From Tubiluchus corallicola (taxonomy: Eukaryota > Priapulida > Priapulimorpha > Priapulimorphida > Tubiluchidae), in NCBI GenBank assembly GCA_030141605.1, contig JAQGDQ010001060.1:1-64000 (forward strand): a stretch of 64,000 bases of DNA, written 5' to 3'. Each line of letters starts with the position of its first letter. Position 1 is the first letter of the stretch. Below the pieces are notes generated by a model. That model worked only from the letters and a program-made list of their open reading frames with translations. It made no database searches and was not told where the DNA came from. The position numbers were made by a program, and so were the translations under genes. Of this stretch, positions 1-10,873 are shown one piece after another.

Positions 1-207
1 CTCAGGTAGACATTTATATGGTGCCGAATTAATCATAACTCTATCTCCATGGAAAAGGCCCTCGTATATATCTGGCGATAACAACAAGGGGCGAATATTT
101 ATTTTACTCAGTTGAACTAATCTACTGAAGTCAGGATATGGCAGTTTATTTTGCTGGAAACTTTTCAAAATATTTGATGCACTACTGGATGTTGAAAAAT
201 AGCACAA
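1..207 (-). pseudogene. Antisense duplicate of NAT16-like exon 4 (5' part)
   Basis: This is an exact reverse complement of 6688-6894, the first 207 bases of exon 4 of the NAT16-like gene, including its 3' splice site context. It is cut by the window edge, so its full extent is unknown. No copies of exons 1 and 2 accompany it, so it cannot make the protein as it stands. Confidence 0.85.
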
Positions 208-525
208 CTGAAATAAAAAAGTACCGTAAAATTTTTCACTTTTTCACGTCATAGCTTAATGATTAGCATATCCTTTAATGTTGATTGTTGAACTAGTATT
301 AGAGCATAAAATTTAGGTAAAAGTCTGCACAATATTATTACACATACACGTTGAGCACTTGGATTTCAGTCTAAACTCCTAAAAAGATTCACATACCAAA
401 AGTTTATTGACTATCAGGATAAAGTGTCTAAAAATTGTCTGCATCTCTATCTGCAAAATTAGGAAAAAAGGTAAGACTATCTTAATATCTTAAAAAGGCC
501 ATATCTTAATTTTTTGGTTACCCAC

Positions 526-756
526 CGTCTGGCAAAACAGTTGTTTTGCGTGTTTCCTCACTAAGAACGACTCGCTTTCCACAGTTGTAGTGAATGCTTC
601 ACTTTTTACGAATAAATGGTTTTTGAGCAATTGTTCAACGTAAAACATTTCCATACGATCTTTTATTGCTCTCCCTTGGTGATTGGCAGCAATGCGGCCT
701 CCCCGTGCAACAACAGTTTGTCCTCCGTCAATAAGAGAATAAAACATAAAACCTAC
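526..756 (-). pseudogene. Antisense duplicate of NAT16-like exon 3
   Basis: This is an exact reverse complement of exon 3 at 6139-6369, with an intact reading frame and both splice sites. It lies in the palindrome left arm, in opposite orientation to the real gene and upstream of its start. It could only be read by minus-strand transcription. It is an exon without a gene rather than a second gene copy. Confidence 0.85.
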
Positions 757-1408
757 CTAGATATAAATACAACCCCTAAGAGAAACCAAAACTTTACTCT
801 AAATACATATTCTATGTTTATGGTTCTCATAAATTTTAAGTCAATCATGCAATCAGATATTTAAGTTAAATCATGCACCTTCTCAGCATTCTTGACATTT
901 ATTTACGTCAGAGCAAGGAAAATATAAGAAAATTATTTTAAAATGCTTCAACGTGGTTAATGATGTTCACATGTTTGCTTCATGACAGACACAAGAAAAA
1001 ACCCTTGTTCAATCACCACTACAGTAAAAAAGAATATGCTGGGATAAGAATAAAGAAATCTGAAAAAATTACCTGAAAAGAAAATGACGAAACTACAAAG
1101 AAGTGTAGGCCTAATATCACTATACCGGTACTTTATTGTTTATGTATGTAATTTTAGTTTTAAGAAGATTATGTAATAATTGAGTTAATTTTATTGAAAC
1201 TAATAAGCTCTTGCTATTCTTGAAATTTTATTTTGATAAGACTTGCTGAGGAAGTCAAAAGTGTTGACGAAACGTTCACGATTTTCAATCAGATTAGTTA
1301 ACAACACAATGCCAGCTTTCATTAGATAATCTACAAATGGCACCATTGAATTTTTTGAACAAATTCTGGACCGAAAAGAAGAAATTGTGGAAAGTCTGCC
1401 TCATTTGA

Positions 1409-2468
1409 ACTCACTTTTATCGATCAAACTTCTGGACACGAGTCAATCAATCAGGTCAAGAAGATTAATTGACTGAACCTAGCCAACATGTCCAAGCGTT
1501 GTTATTCACTTACGTAAAAATAATTGCTAAGCAAGAATAATTGGGTTATTTTTGAATAATTTAAAATCTGGAGAATTACGTTGGTAAATCAGTGTTTTTC
1601 CTAATTTGTAGATTGATTAGTAATCTTTTAGGCTGAATAATTAAGATCTTTCATGATCAAACTTAATTCACAAGGGGCTGCTTGGTCTAGTGGTCATGGC
1701 ATTAAACTTGTATGTCAAAGTCCCTGGTATCGCTTATTGTACCAAGTACGCATGTAGAAATTTGCAATCATTTTAAAACGTATGCAATGTTCATTTCAGT
1801 AACAAAATTGAACAAACAGTCATAAAAGTTAGCAATATGATACTGTAGAAATTTTGCATTCCTTAACATTGCTTTAACAGTAGAAAATTCTTTAACAGTA
1901 GAAAATTTGCATCCTTTAACATTGCTTCTCTAGATCAACTGAACTTGCATCCCTGAGAGTATTGAGCTGTAAATCACATGACCAGAGATTCAAGTTCCTA
2001 TTAGAAGGTGCATCACCTTCATGCATATAGACCATAAATGGAAAGGTCACCTATATTCTACAGACTACTAGTTAAACCAAAATCAAAGTGTACTTGGCTT
2101 CTTTGATAGCAGAATAAAGATTATTTGCTTACAGAAAACTGTGCTATAATTTTTCTCTATTTTAACTTAGGGAGAATTAAAGCATGAAATTAACAATCCA
2201 ATTACTCTGATTAATGAATATCGATAAAAGCAAAAGGAAACAATATTTAGAAACAAAATCAATTAATCTCTGACAAACTTTGTACAATTAGAGTAAAACA
2301 ATGACTGAAGATGGCAGCATAAACTAACTCAGTACTTTGGTGTAGTAGACTGACAATTAAATGGGTCACATAATACTACAATCGCGTACTCGGTACAATA
2401 AGCGACACCAGGGACTTGACATACAAACAATGCCATGACCACTAGACCATGCAGCAGCACCTTGTGAA
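1409..2468 (-). mobile_element. Truncated inverted copy of the foldback element
   Basis: This is the left-arm counterpart of the element at 4166-5486. It contains the whole of one long terminal inverted repeat (1409 to about 1753), the internal region, and only the inner part of the other terminal repeat. It breaks off at 2468, so the palindrome's inner boundary lies inside the terminal repeat of this element. Confidence 0.75.
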
Positions 2469-3092
2469 AACGTTTTTCTTTGTTTATGAAACGATCACAT
2501 AAACTAATGTCTCTGTGTCATCATGGCACTTTTACATAGCAAGGGTAAAAATCATAAAAACGTGCCACTTCTATTACATCCTTTATCTCCTTGAAGGTCC
2601 AAAGGTACAATATCAATATCTTGAGTAGATTAGTCAATGTTGATCTGATATCTCCCTAAGCTACGAACGTACATGCGACTGATAAGAGTCATTCAGATCT
2701 TCTAAATTTAACTAAAATTGTGAAGTCTGTGTCTTTATCATGGGCACAAAAATTAGTAAAAGAATCCTCACTCCTTACAGTCTTACACTTTAACAACATA
2801 AGGGAAACTCCACGCAAATAATACCACACTTTGCAAACTGACGGGTGATTATCAGCATATTATAATAGTTGATAAAAATATATATTGTTGTATCAAAGTA
2901 CAAAATGTGTTAAACCTAAATACTGACAAGTGTTAGCATGCGGCAAGGCAGCAACAGCTTTTTTAATCTTTAACAATTATTAAATAGTTTGAAAAGGTAT
3001 AACAGCGAGTAATGACTACACTCTGTAGCGCGTGACATCATAGCTGTAAAACCGCGGATATATCGGACCTACTATACTTCCCTGGGAACAAA

Positions 3093-6000
3093 ATGGATGG
3101 AAAACGTATTGATCCTCGCTACATCATCAGGTAATTACATAAATCACAGTTTAACTCATTTTGCAATAGGCCTAAACATTTATTACGTAACCTGATATAG
3201 CCTTCAATTAACTGGCAAATTGGTTCAGCGCTTCCCAGTCTAAAATTCCAGAATCGCAAATTTTATTAAGTCCACTTGTCAGCATATCTTGTAAAACTGG
3301 TGTCGTGAATGACGAGCAAAGCAATCATATTTTACTTGCTCAACTAATGCAACTTATCACAAACAGAACTTTAATAGAATATATATATATATATATATAT
3401 ATATAACTTTTTAACTTTTCAGACATGCCACAAAGGCAGACAAAGAAGCAGTTCTCGGTTTGAATGTGCTGGTAACTGGTGGCAGTCATGATTACCTGCC
3501 ATCAAGATTTGACAGTTATATTCGCAGCTGGAATACTTATCCCATTGTTTGTGAGTTTGAAGGAAAAGTTGTAAGTACTAAATTCGCATTAATTAGGTAG
3601 TGTAGTGACTGTTGGTGCATTCATTGTAAATCAGCCCGGGGAAAGCTAATTGCTTTAGTTTTGACTGATAATTCTGACCAACATTGGTCCAGGTGAAGCA
3701 CTTTCCATTTTGAAAGAGTTTTAAAGTAATTCTGCAAATTAAGTAGGCCTAATGCATTTCCATTCTGATAAATCTGAAATAAAATCCAAAGCGTAGCTAA
3801 CAATTTGTTCTATAATTACCTGTCTAATCGTACTCAACAAGTAAAATGTAACAGTTCCCTATCTGGCACGCAATTATAAAATGTGGCTGACCTTAATGTT
3901 TCACATTGGGTCTTCTCTATTGTATTCTTGCTATGTGCATTACCTCAATAACTTATTACATGCACTACTCAGGTCTATTTCAGTTCAGCTCGCTAATACA
4001 ATCCTACTTTTTAAATTCTCTCTTCTTTTTTTGTCAAGCATATCAATCAGAGGCTTCGAATAACTGCACATTGGCATTAAACAAAATATTATTAAAACCT
4101 CTAATACAACATGCAGAGTTTTCATGTTGAACAACTTCCAACTAATCTCAGTAATTATACTGATCACTCACTTTTATCGATCAAACTTCTGGACATGAGT
4201 CAACCAATCAGGTCAAGAAGATTAATTGACTGAACCTAGCCAACATGTCCAAACGTTGTTATTCACTTACGTAAAAATAATTGCTAAGCAAAAGTAATTG
4301 GGTTATTTTTGAATAATTTAAAATCTGGGGAATTACGTTGGTAAATCAGTGTTTATCCTAATTTGAAGATTGATTAGTGATCTTTTAGGCTGAATAATTA
4401 AGATCTTTCATGATCAAACTTAATTCACAAGGTGCTGCTGCATGGTCTAGTGGTCATGGCATTAAACTTGTATGTCAAAGTCCCTGGTGTCGCTTATTGT
4501 ACCGAGTACGCGATTGTAGTATTATGTGACCCATTTAATTGTCAGTCTACTACACCAAAGTACTGAGTTAGTTTATGCTGCCATCTTCAGTCATTGTTTT
4601 ACTCTAATTGTACAAAGTTTGTCAGAGATTAATTGATTTTGTTTCTAAATATTGTTTCCTTTTGCTTTTATCGATATTCATTAATCAGAGTAATTGGATT
4701 GTTAATTTCATGCTTTAATTCTCCCTAAGTTAAAATAGAGAAAAATTATAGCACAGTTTTCTGTAAGCAAATAATCTTTATTCTGCTATCAAAGAAGCCA
4801 AGTACACTTTGATTTTGGTTTAACTAGTAGTCTGTAGAATATAGGTGACCTTTCCATTTATGGTCTATATGCATGAAGGTGATGCACCTTCTAATAGGAA
4901 CTTGAATCTCTGGTCATGTGATTTACAGCTCAATACTCTCAGGGATGCAAGTTCAGTTGATCTAGAGAAGCAATGTTAAAGGATGCAAATTTTCTACTGT
5001 TAAAGAATTTTCTACTGTTAAAGCAATGTTAAGGAATGCAAAATTTCTACAGTATCATATTGCTAACTTTTATGACTGTTTGTTCAATTTTGTTACTGAA
5101 ATGAACATTGCATACGTTTTAAAATGATTGCAAATTTCTACATGCGTACTTGGTACAATAAGCGATACCAGGGACTTTGACATACAAGTTTAATGCCATG
5201 ACCACTAGACCAAGCAGCCCCTTGTGAATTAAGTTTGATCATGAAAGATCTTAATTATTCAGCCTAAAAGATTACTAATCAATCTACAAATTAGGAAAAA
5301 CACTGATTTACCAACGTAATTCTCCAGATTTTAAATTATTCAAAAATAACCCAATTATTCTTGCTTAGCAATTATTTTTACGTAAGTGAATAACAACGCT
5401 TGGACATGTTGGCTAGGTTCAGTCAATTAATCTTCTTGACCTGATTGATTGACTCGTGTCCAGAAGTTTGATCGATAAAAGTGAGTTCAAATGAGGCAGA
5501 CTTTCCACAATTTCTTCTTTTCGGTCCAGAATTTGTTCAAAAAATTCAATGGTGCCATTTGTAGATTATCTAATGAAAGCTGGCATTGTGTTGTTAACTA
5601 ATCTGATTGAAAATCGTGAACGTTTCGTCAACACTTTTGACTTCCTCAGCAAGTCTTATCAAAATAAAATTTCAAGAATAGCAAGAGCTTATTAGTTTCA
5701 ATAAAATTAACTCAATTATTACATAATCTTCTTAAAACTAAAATTACATACATAAACAATAAAGTACCGGTATAGTGATATTAGGCCTACACTTCTTTGT
5801 AGTTTCGTCATTTTCTTTTCAGGTAATTTTTTCAGATTTCTTTATTCTTATCCCAGCATATTCTTTTTTACTGTAGTGGTGATTGAACAAGGGTTTTTTC
5901 TTGTGTCTGTCATGAAGCAAACATGTGAACATCATTAACCACGTTGAAGCATTTTAAAATAATTTTCTTATATTTTCCTTGCTCTGACGTAAATAAATGT

Positions 6001-7311
6001 CAAGAATGCTGAGAAGGTGCATGATTTAACTTAAATATCTGATTGCATGATTGACTTAAAATTTATGAGAACCATAAACATAGAATATGTATTTAGAGTA
6101 AAGTTTTGGTTTCTCTTAGGGGTTGTATTTATATCTAGGTAGGTTTTATGTTTTATTCTCTTATTGACGGAGGACAAACTGTTGTTGCACGGGGAGGCCG
6201 CATTGCTGCCAATCACCAAGGGAGAGCAATAAAAGATCGTATGGAAATGTTTTACGTTGAACAATTGCTCAAAAACCATTTATTCGTAAAAAGTGAAGCA
6301 TTCACTACAACTGTGGAAAGCGAGTCGTTCTTAGTGAGGAAACACGCAAAACAACTGTTTTGCCAGACGGTGGGTAACCAAAAAATTAAGATATGGCCTT
6401 TTTAAGATATTAAGATAGTCTTACCTTTTTTCCTAATTTTGCAGATAGAGATGCAGACAATTTTTAGACACTTTATCCTGATAGTCAATAAACTTTTGGT
6501 ATGTGAATCTTTTTAGGAGTTTAGACTGAAATCCAAGTGCTCAACGTGTATGTGTAATAATATTGTGCAGACTTTTACCTAAATTTTATGCTCTAATACT
6601 AGTTCAACAATCAACATTAAAGGATATGCTAATCATTAAGCTATGACGTGAAAAAGTGAAAAATTTTACGGTACTTTTTTATTTCAGTTGTGCTATTTTT
6701 CAACATCCAGTAGTGCATCAAATATTTTGAAAAGTTTCCAGCAAAATAAACTGCCATATCCTGACTTCAGTAGATTAGTTCAACTGAGTAAAATAAATAT
6801 TCGCCCCTTGTTGTTATCGCCAGATATATACGAGGGCCTTTTCCATGGAGATAGAGTTATGATTAATTCGGCACCATATAAATGTCTACCTGAGAATGTT
6901 TGGGATATAATTAACAACGAAGATATGACAGTGTTTTCAGATATGCTACCTAACGGCGACAAGTGTACAAGTGTCAGTTTTGGTTGTGTGATTTACGTAC
7001 TTTCTGGAAATAATCTTCGGTTTGATTTGACTGTCTACGCGAAAGACAAAGATATGGCTGCGGCACATCTTTTAGCTCAAATTTATTCAGCAGCTATTGC
7101 TCACAAAAATTGCAACATACGGTTCAGCATTGCAGTGCAAGGCCCTATGCACAGAAAGTATATCGACCGCATTCTGCATGAACTTGGGATAGAAGAATAC
7201 ACTTACCACAATTATCGTGATGCTCAAAAGATTGGTGTTGTGAGACCTATGAAGGAACTTGTGGACAAATATGAGGAAGTGATGAATGTGAATTTACATT
7301 CATTATTATAA
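3093..7311 (+). CDS. NAT16/HISAT-like N-acetyltransferase (4 exons)
   Basis: Exons 3093-3130, 3423-3570, 6139-6369 and 6688-7311 join in frame with GT-AG introns to 346 codons. Residues about 13-140 are a GNAT fold: an opening RHATKADKEAVLGLN segment, then DYLPSRFDSY, then the beta-bulge stretch LIDGGQTVV (70-78), then GGRIAANHQGRA (81-92) as the acetyl-CoA loop. The long C-terminal half (140-346) is the extra domain that NAT16-type enzymes carry. The length is close to vertebrate NAT16 (about 370 aa), a histidine N-alpha-acetyltransferase in fish, so a small amino-acid acetyltransferase role is likely; the substrate is inferred. The start ATG follows no nearby in-frame ATG. Exon 3 and part of exon 4 are duplicated in antisense at 1-756. 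A candidate AATAAA lies at 7560-7565. Confidence 0.8.
3379..3405. repeat. (TA)n microsatellite
   Basis: About 13 AT units in intron 1 of the NAT16-like gene, ending 17 bases before the 3' splice site of exon 2. Confidence 0.9.
4166..5486. mobile_element. Foldback-type element with ~345 bp inverted repeats
   Basis: The ends are inverted copies of one another: 4166 to about 4515 matches the reverse complement of about 5142-5486 with roughly 95% identity, starting ACTCACTTTTATCGATC. The 620 bp between them show no coding potential. Each terminal repeat includes a tRNA-like A-box (TGGTCTAGTGG, at about 4443 and, inverted, about 5205) followed by a poor B-box-like stretch. No clear target-site duplication is visible. 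It lies in intron 2 of the NAT16-like gene. It could be a non-autonomous foldback DNA element, or two head-to-head SINE-like units. Confidence 0.65.
4424..6894. repeat. Right arm of the palindrome
   Basis: Partner of 1-2468. Unlike the left arm it is continuous with exons 1 and 2 upstream and with the rest of exon 4 downstream, so it is the original locus and the left arm the copy. It covers part of intron 2 with the foldback element, exon 3, intron 3 and the start of exon 4. Confidence 0.95.
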
Positions 7312-8361
7312 TTACTACAAATGTGTAAGCACATGTGTGATTTATTTGAAAATTGGTTGTATCCTCTACGTACTCAGTGCTCAGTGCTCAGCCTCATTTC
7401 GTTACATAATGGTACGTCACAAACACATACACAGTTTGTTTGAGAAGCATAATTCTAATGAATCCGTTGTGTGGTATGATAAATTAGTAATAAAATATGC
7501 AATTAAACTTATAAGACTTATCCTGCCTTATTTTAAGCAGATGTACCAAAGAAATGCTTAATAAATTTACTCCTGGAAACGGAACAGTTCTGTTATTGGA
7601 CGCTATAGTCGGGGCAGCTATAGTATGGCAAAAGTTTGCTTGTATTTAAGCCTTGCAATGAACCAGTACACCACAACTGGGCTGTTACTAAACGGAAAGG
7701 GTTTTTCTCTTGCACCACCTCTGTCCAATATGATTTCGTTTGTTTACGATAATGCAAAATCTTTGTAGTGGTAAAAGAAATAAGAAAATTGTATCTTCGT
7801 GTGCAGGAACTTTTCGGTTTTTCCTTTATTTTTATGTACTTTTGTACAACAAGTCGTCAGCCAGCATTTTCTTGCACTTCGAGCAGTCATACAAGACTCT
7901 CTAGCCAGCTAAGATTAAAAAAACAAACGGCTTCCTGTCTAATCTGTACAGTGCACCCAGGTTTGCATAATAAAAATGATATTATCAAATTTGCACTGTA
8001 CACCTGAGAGTGACGGATTCATAATACCTTTTAAAAATAATTTCTAAATAAAAAACAGATACTCGCATAAGTTGCATCAGCGAACTGAAAATTTTGATAG
8101 AGGATAAAATAATGTTTAGACAGCTAATACAGATTAAGAACACAATATTATAGTGGTCGTATATTATCGACTGTCTTTGTTCAGAAATGCAGAGTACTTT
8201 TTATGTTTATTATATCTTACAACTTGTATTTAATTTTCTAAATAGTTATGCATTCATTCGTCGAATCAAATCAATAAGTTTAGGATTGAATAAGAAGAGA
8301 TCTGCTTTCTACTGACAGCATTTTAGTTTCATTATCGAAATCAATTGCATCAAAATAACAT
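7312..8361. other. 3' flank of NAT16-like gene, no gene seen
   Basis: Probable 3' UTR to about 7580 (AATAAA at 7560), then AT-rich DNA. Short open frames here (for example 7768-8007) have no recognisable similarity and no splice context. A tiny tandem of GTGCTCA lies near 7375-7390. Confidence 0.5.
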
Positions 8362-8640
8362 ATGTGCAATTTTTCCCACTTGTGTCATTTTTACATTTTA
8401 CATTTGTGTCATTTTTTCCTGTGCCATTTTTACCTGTGCAATTTTTTTCCTGTGCCATTTTTCCATTTGTGCGATTTTTCCTGTGCCATTTTTTCCTATG
8501 CATTTTTTTTCGTGTGCCATTTTTACCGTGCCATTTCTTACTTTGCCATTTTGCCCACTTTTCCTTTTGTGCCATTTTCCTGTGCCATTTTTACCGTGCC
8601 ATTTTCTCTGTGGCGTTTTTACCTGTGCCATTTTTACCGC
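8362..8640. repeat. Minisatellite, ~15 bp unit
   Basis: About 18 imperfect copies of a unit close to TGTGCCATTTTTCC, with variants in the last bases (CCTGTG, ACCGTG, ACTTTG). Open frames run through it on both strands because the unit length is often a multiple of three. The resulting low-complexity peptides are not evidence of genes. Confidence 0.9.
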
Positions 8641-9220
8641 ACAATCTGTTTTTAGTTCACTTTGCAGTTTTATTATTTTTATTGAAAAAGTCAATTCGTT
8701 ACAAACAGTTGCTAAACCTATAAAAGCAAAAACTCTTAGTGTGGCGTCTAGATATTTTTCTTCTTCTTTGTTCGGGCGCTTTTGAAAGTTTAGTGTAAGC
8801 AAGCGTGAGCTGAGTGAAAATAATCAACAAAAAGTTCTTTTCTTGTACATTTCAACCTAACTGCGTGATAGATGATGGGAGGGGTAACGTTTTTCACGAT
8901 GGTCACAGATTGTGTGAATAGTTTAATTCAGAGGAGCGGTGAAATTTCGGTGAGCGTTTTAGATTGCGATTTTAAACCTGGTGTGCGCTTGAAGAGTTGT
9001 CATATTGGTCATAATAATCTTCTCCTCCTGTATGGTGTACTGCTAAAGTTGTGGATTTTTTCCAGTTTTGAATCTGCATGAATAATTATTGATCAGGCAG
9101 TGCGTAAACTTCGTTATCACGCATTTTTCTTAGGATTATTTAATGTTGGATTTTTTCTTTTTGTAAATCTTATCTCGACCTTATTGTAAACTTTTGAATT
9201 TGAATTAATCAGTTAAGTAA
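8641..9220. other. Non-coding, nothing recognised
   Basis: Unique-looking DNA with no exon that I can support. The ATG-initiated frame 8872-9081 has no recognisable family. Confidence 0.4.
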
Positions 9221-9339
9221 AACCAATCCGACAACAAACAACCAACTAACCGACGAACCAACTGGTTAACCAATTAAGGTTAGTTTGGTTGGTTGGTTGG
9301 TTATTTGATTAGTTGATTGGTTGTTTGGTTCGTTGGTTG
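9221..9339. repeat. GGTT/AACC inverted simple repeat
   Basis: The left half (about 9221-9275) is a degenerate series of AACC/CAAC words. The right half (about 9278-9339) is a series of TTGG words such as TTGGTTGGTTGGTTGG. The two halves are complementary and could fold into a long imperfect hairpin. Confidence 0.8.
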
Positions 9340-9837
9340 ATATCTATCGATCAATTATTGATCTATGACCATCGATATCGTTTCCGCCCCATAGGATTCA
9401 CCAGACATCTGAAAATGCGTCATCATCAGAGAATATAGTATCCGCAATAGCTTCTGGCGGATAATACATTTTCTAGTCGCCATCACTGCAATCATCTAAT
9501 TTGTAACTACATTTCAAGGGCAATTGCACAATTATATGCGACAATGATAGATATATGGGGTATGGATACCGTACGCATCCAAATGTGGTAAGCAGGAATC
9601 TAGGCTCTAAATTCAGTGCAAGTATTATTGATCAACTGCGGTACCATGCTGCTGCATTTACTGTCGCCGAATCATTCCGCATAGCCCAGAGTGGCCTTTG
9701 TTAACGAAATCCCAATTTATCAAAAGCAATGCGTAGACTCCTCTCTGACATTATAATGCAGTCCACATAGGCCTTGTGAATTGTTACATTTGCAACTGCG
9801 CTCAATAACAATCTATGAACAATTCGCTTATTGTATT

Positions 9838-9962
9838 TCTCAACTTCAAACGCTGGATGTGTAATCGCCTGCAATTATATAAGAAGTTGAATGCCAAGTC
9901 GTCGATACTTCCGTGCCAAAGAAATTACAAGCGTACGTAGCCGCTTTTGATCCGCAGTGAGG
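9838..9962. repeat. Direct duplicate, copy 1 (~120 bp)
   Basis: Matches 10557-10680 in the same orientation. Both copies share words such as TAATCGCCTGCAATTATATA and CCAAGTCGTCGATACTTCCG, with about a dozen scattered differences and one small indel. The segment between the copies is not itself repeated. Probably two members of a dispersed family or an old local duplication. Confidence 0.8.
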
Positions 9963-10556
9963 AAGTTTCACACGTCGGGAATTTGTCCTGAAAATTTTCC
10001 AAGTCGCCATAGTATGAGTGATTTAGCAATAAGTGCAAACAGTGGGCCACATAAAAAAGGGCCTAAAAACAAAGTATTTACACTATAGGTCTGAAAGTGC
10101 AAAACATGTAAACACTTTCAGATATGCTTTTTCTAACGCTTGAGAAATTCAAAAGAAATCATGGTTATGGTTTATGTTTTCCTTTTGCAAACATGTGTAT
10201 TCCTTGCCAATTTATTGATGAGCATGTGCATGTATTTGAAAGTGTATAAAAAACCTATGAAGTTTAGTGAACTAATATTGATAGCGGCGTTCATATAACT
10301 TTAAAATTATTAAAAGTTAAAAACAATTCGCCATACCAGAAACACTTTAACTGCAGCCAGTAAAAAGACGTAATGCAATACGTAAACAATTTTTTAATAT
10401 TAAAAGCTTTAATTCTGAAATTTTAAAATAAAATTATTTGCCCTGAAAATAACCGGCTTTTGTCCCGATAATGTTCAATTCGTTTACCCTGGGAAGGTAA
10501 GCACCCCACACCTCAACCACCCCCCACCTCCCGACCCCTTGCCTCGCACGCCTATG

Positions 10557-10680
10557 TCTCAACCTCAAACACTGGATGTATAATCGCCTGCAATTATATA
10601 AGAATTTGAATGCCAAGTCGTCGATACTTCCGTGCTAAAGAAATTGCAAGCGTAACCGCCTTAGTCCGCAGTCAGGCAGC
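10557..10680. repeat. Direct duplicate, copy 2 (~120 bp)
   Basis: Second copy of the block at 9838-9962, 719 bp further on. It ends about 190 bp before the first coding exon of the omega GST gene, so it lies in that gene's likely promoter or 5' UTR region. A C-rich stretch (10500-10545) directly precedes it. Confidence 0.8.
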
Positions 10681-10873
10681 TCAGGTAAACATGAGTAATT
10701 TGGATAGGTGTTTTAGTTTAGATAGGTGATTCATCGTCGGCCCGCGGGCTATTGTGTGAAACAATTTGCCCTGAATTAGTTTCGTTACATTTACGAAGTT
10801 GCAAGTCACCTGATATCATTATGACTACAACATAGAGTTGTAGACGTCCAGAACATTCCTCGTCGTTAATACA

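Larger units (their letters stand above)
1..2468. repeat. Left arm of a 6.9 kb palindrome
   Basis: This segment is the reverse complement of 4424-6894. Position x pairs with 6895-x with no offset over all stretches compared from 1 to about 2413. The pairing then slips by 3 bases between 2414 and 2435, and similarity stops at 2468. I found no mismatch in the blocks compared outside that last stretch. The arm holds an antisense copy of exon 3 and of the start of exon 4 of the NAT16-like gene, the intron between them, and most of a foldback-type element. It may continue beyond position 1. Either it is a very young inverted duplication or an assembly fold-back; the sequence alone cannot decide. 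Confidence 0.95.

Noticed and set aside
4443-4500. Functional tRNA gene in the foldback repeat
   Set aside because: Has an A-box but no proper B-box, no acceptor stem, and occurs as a repeat component.
8309-8802. Overlapping frames of 88-146 residues on both strands
   Set aside because: They are translations of the 15-bp minisatellite and its flanks.
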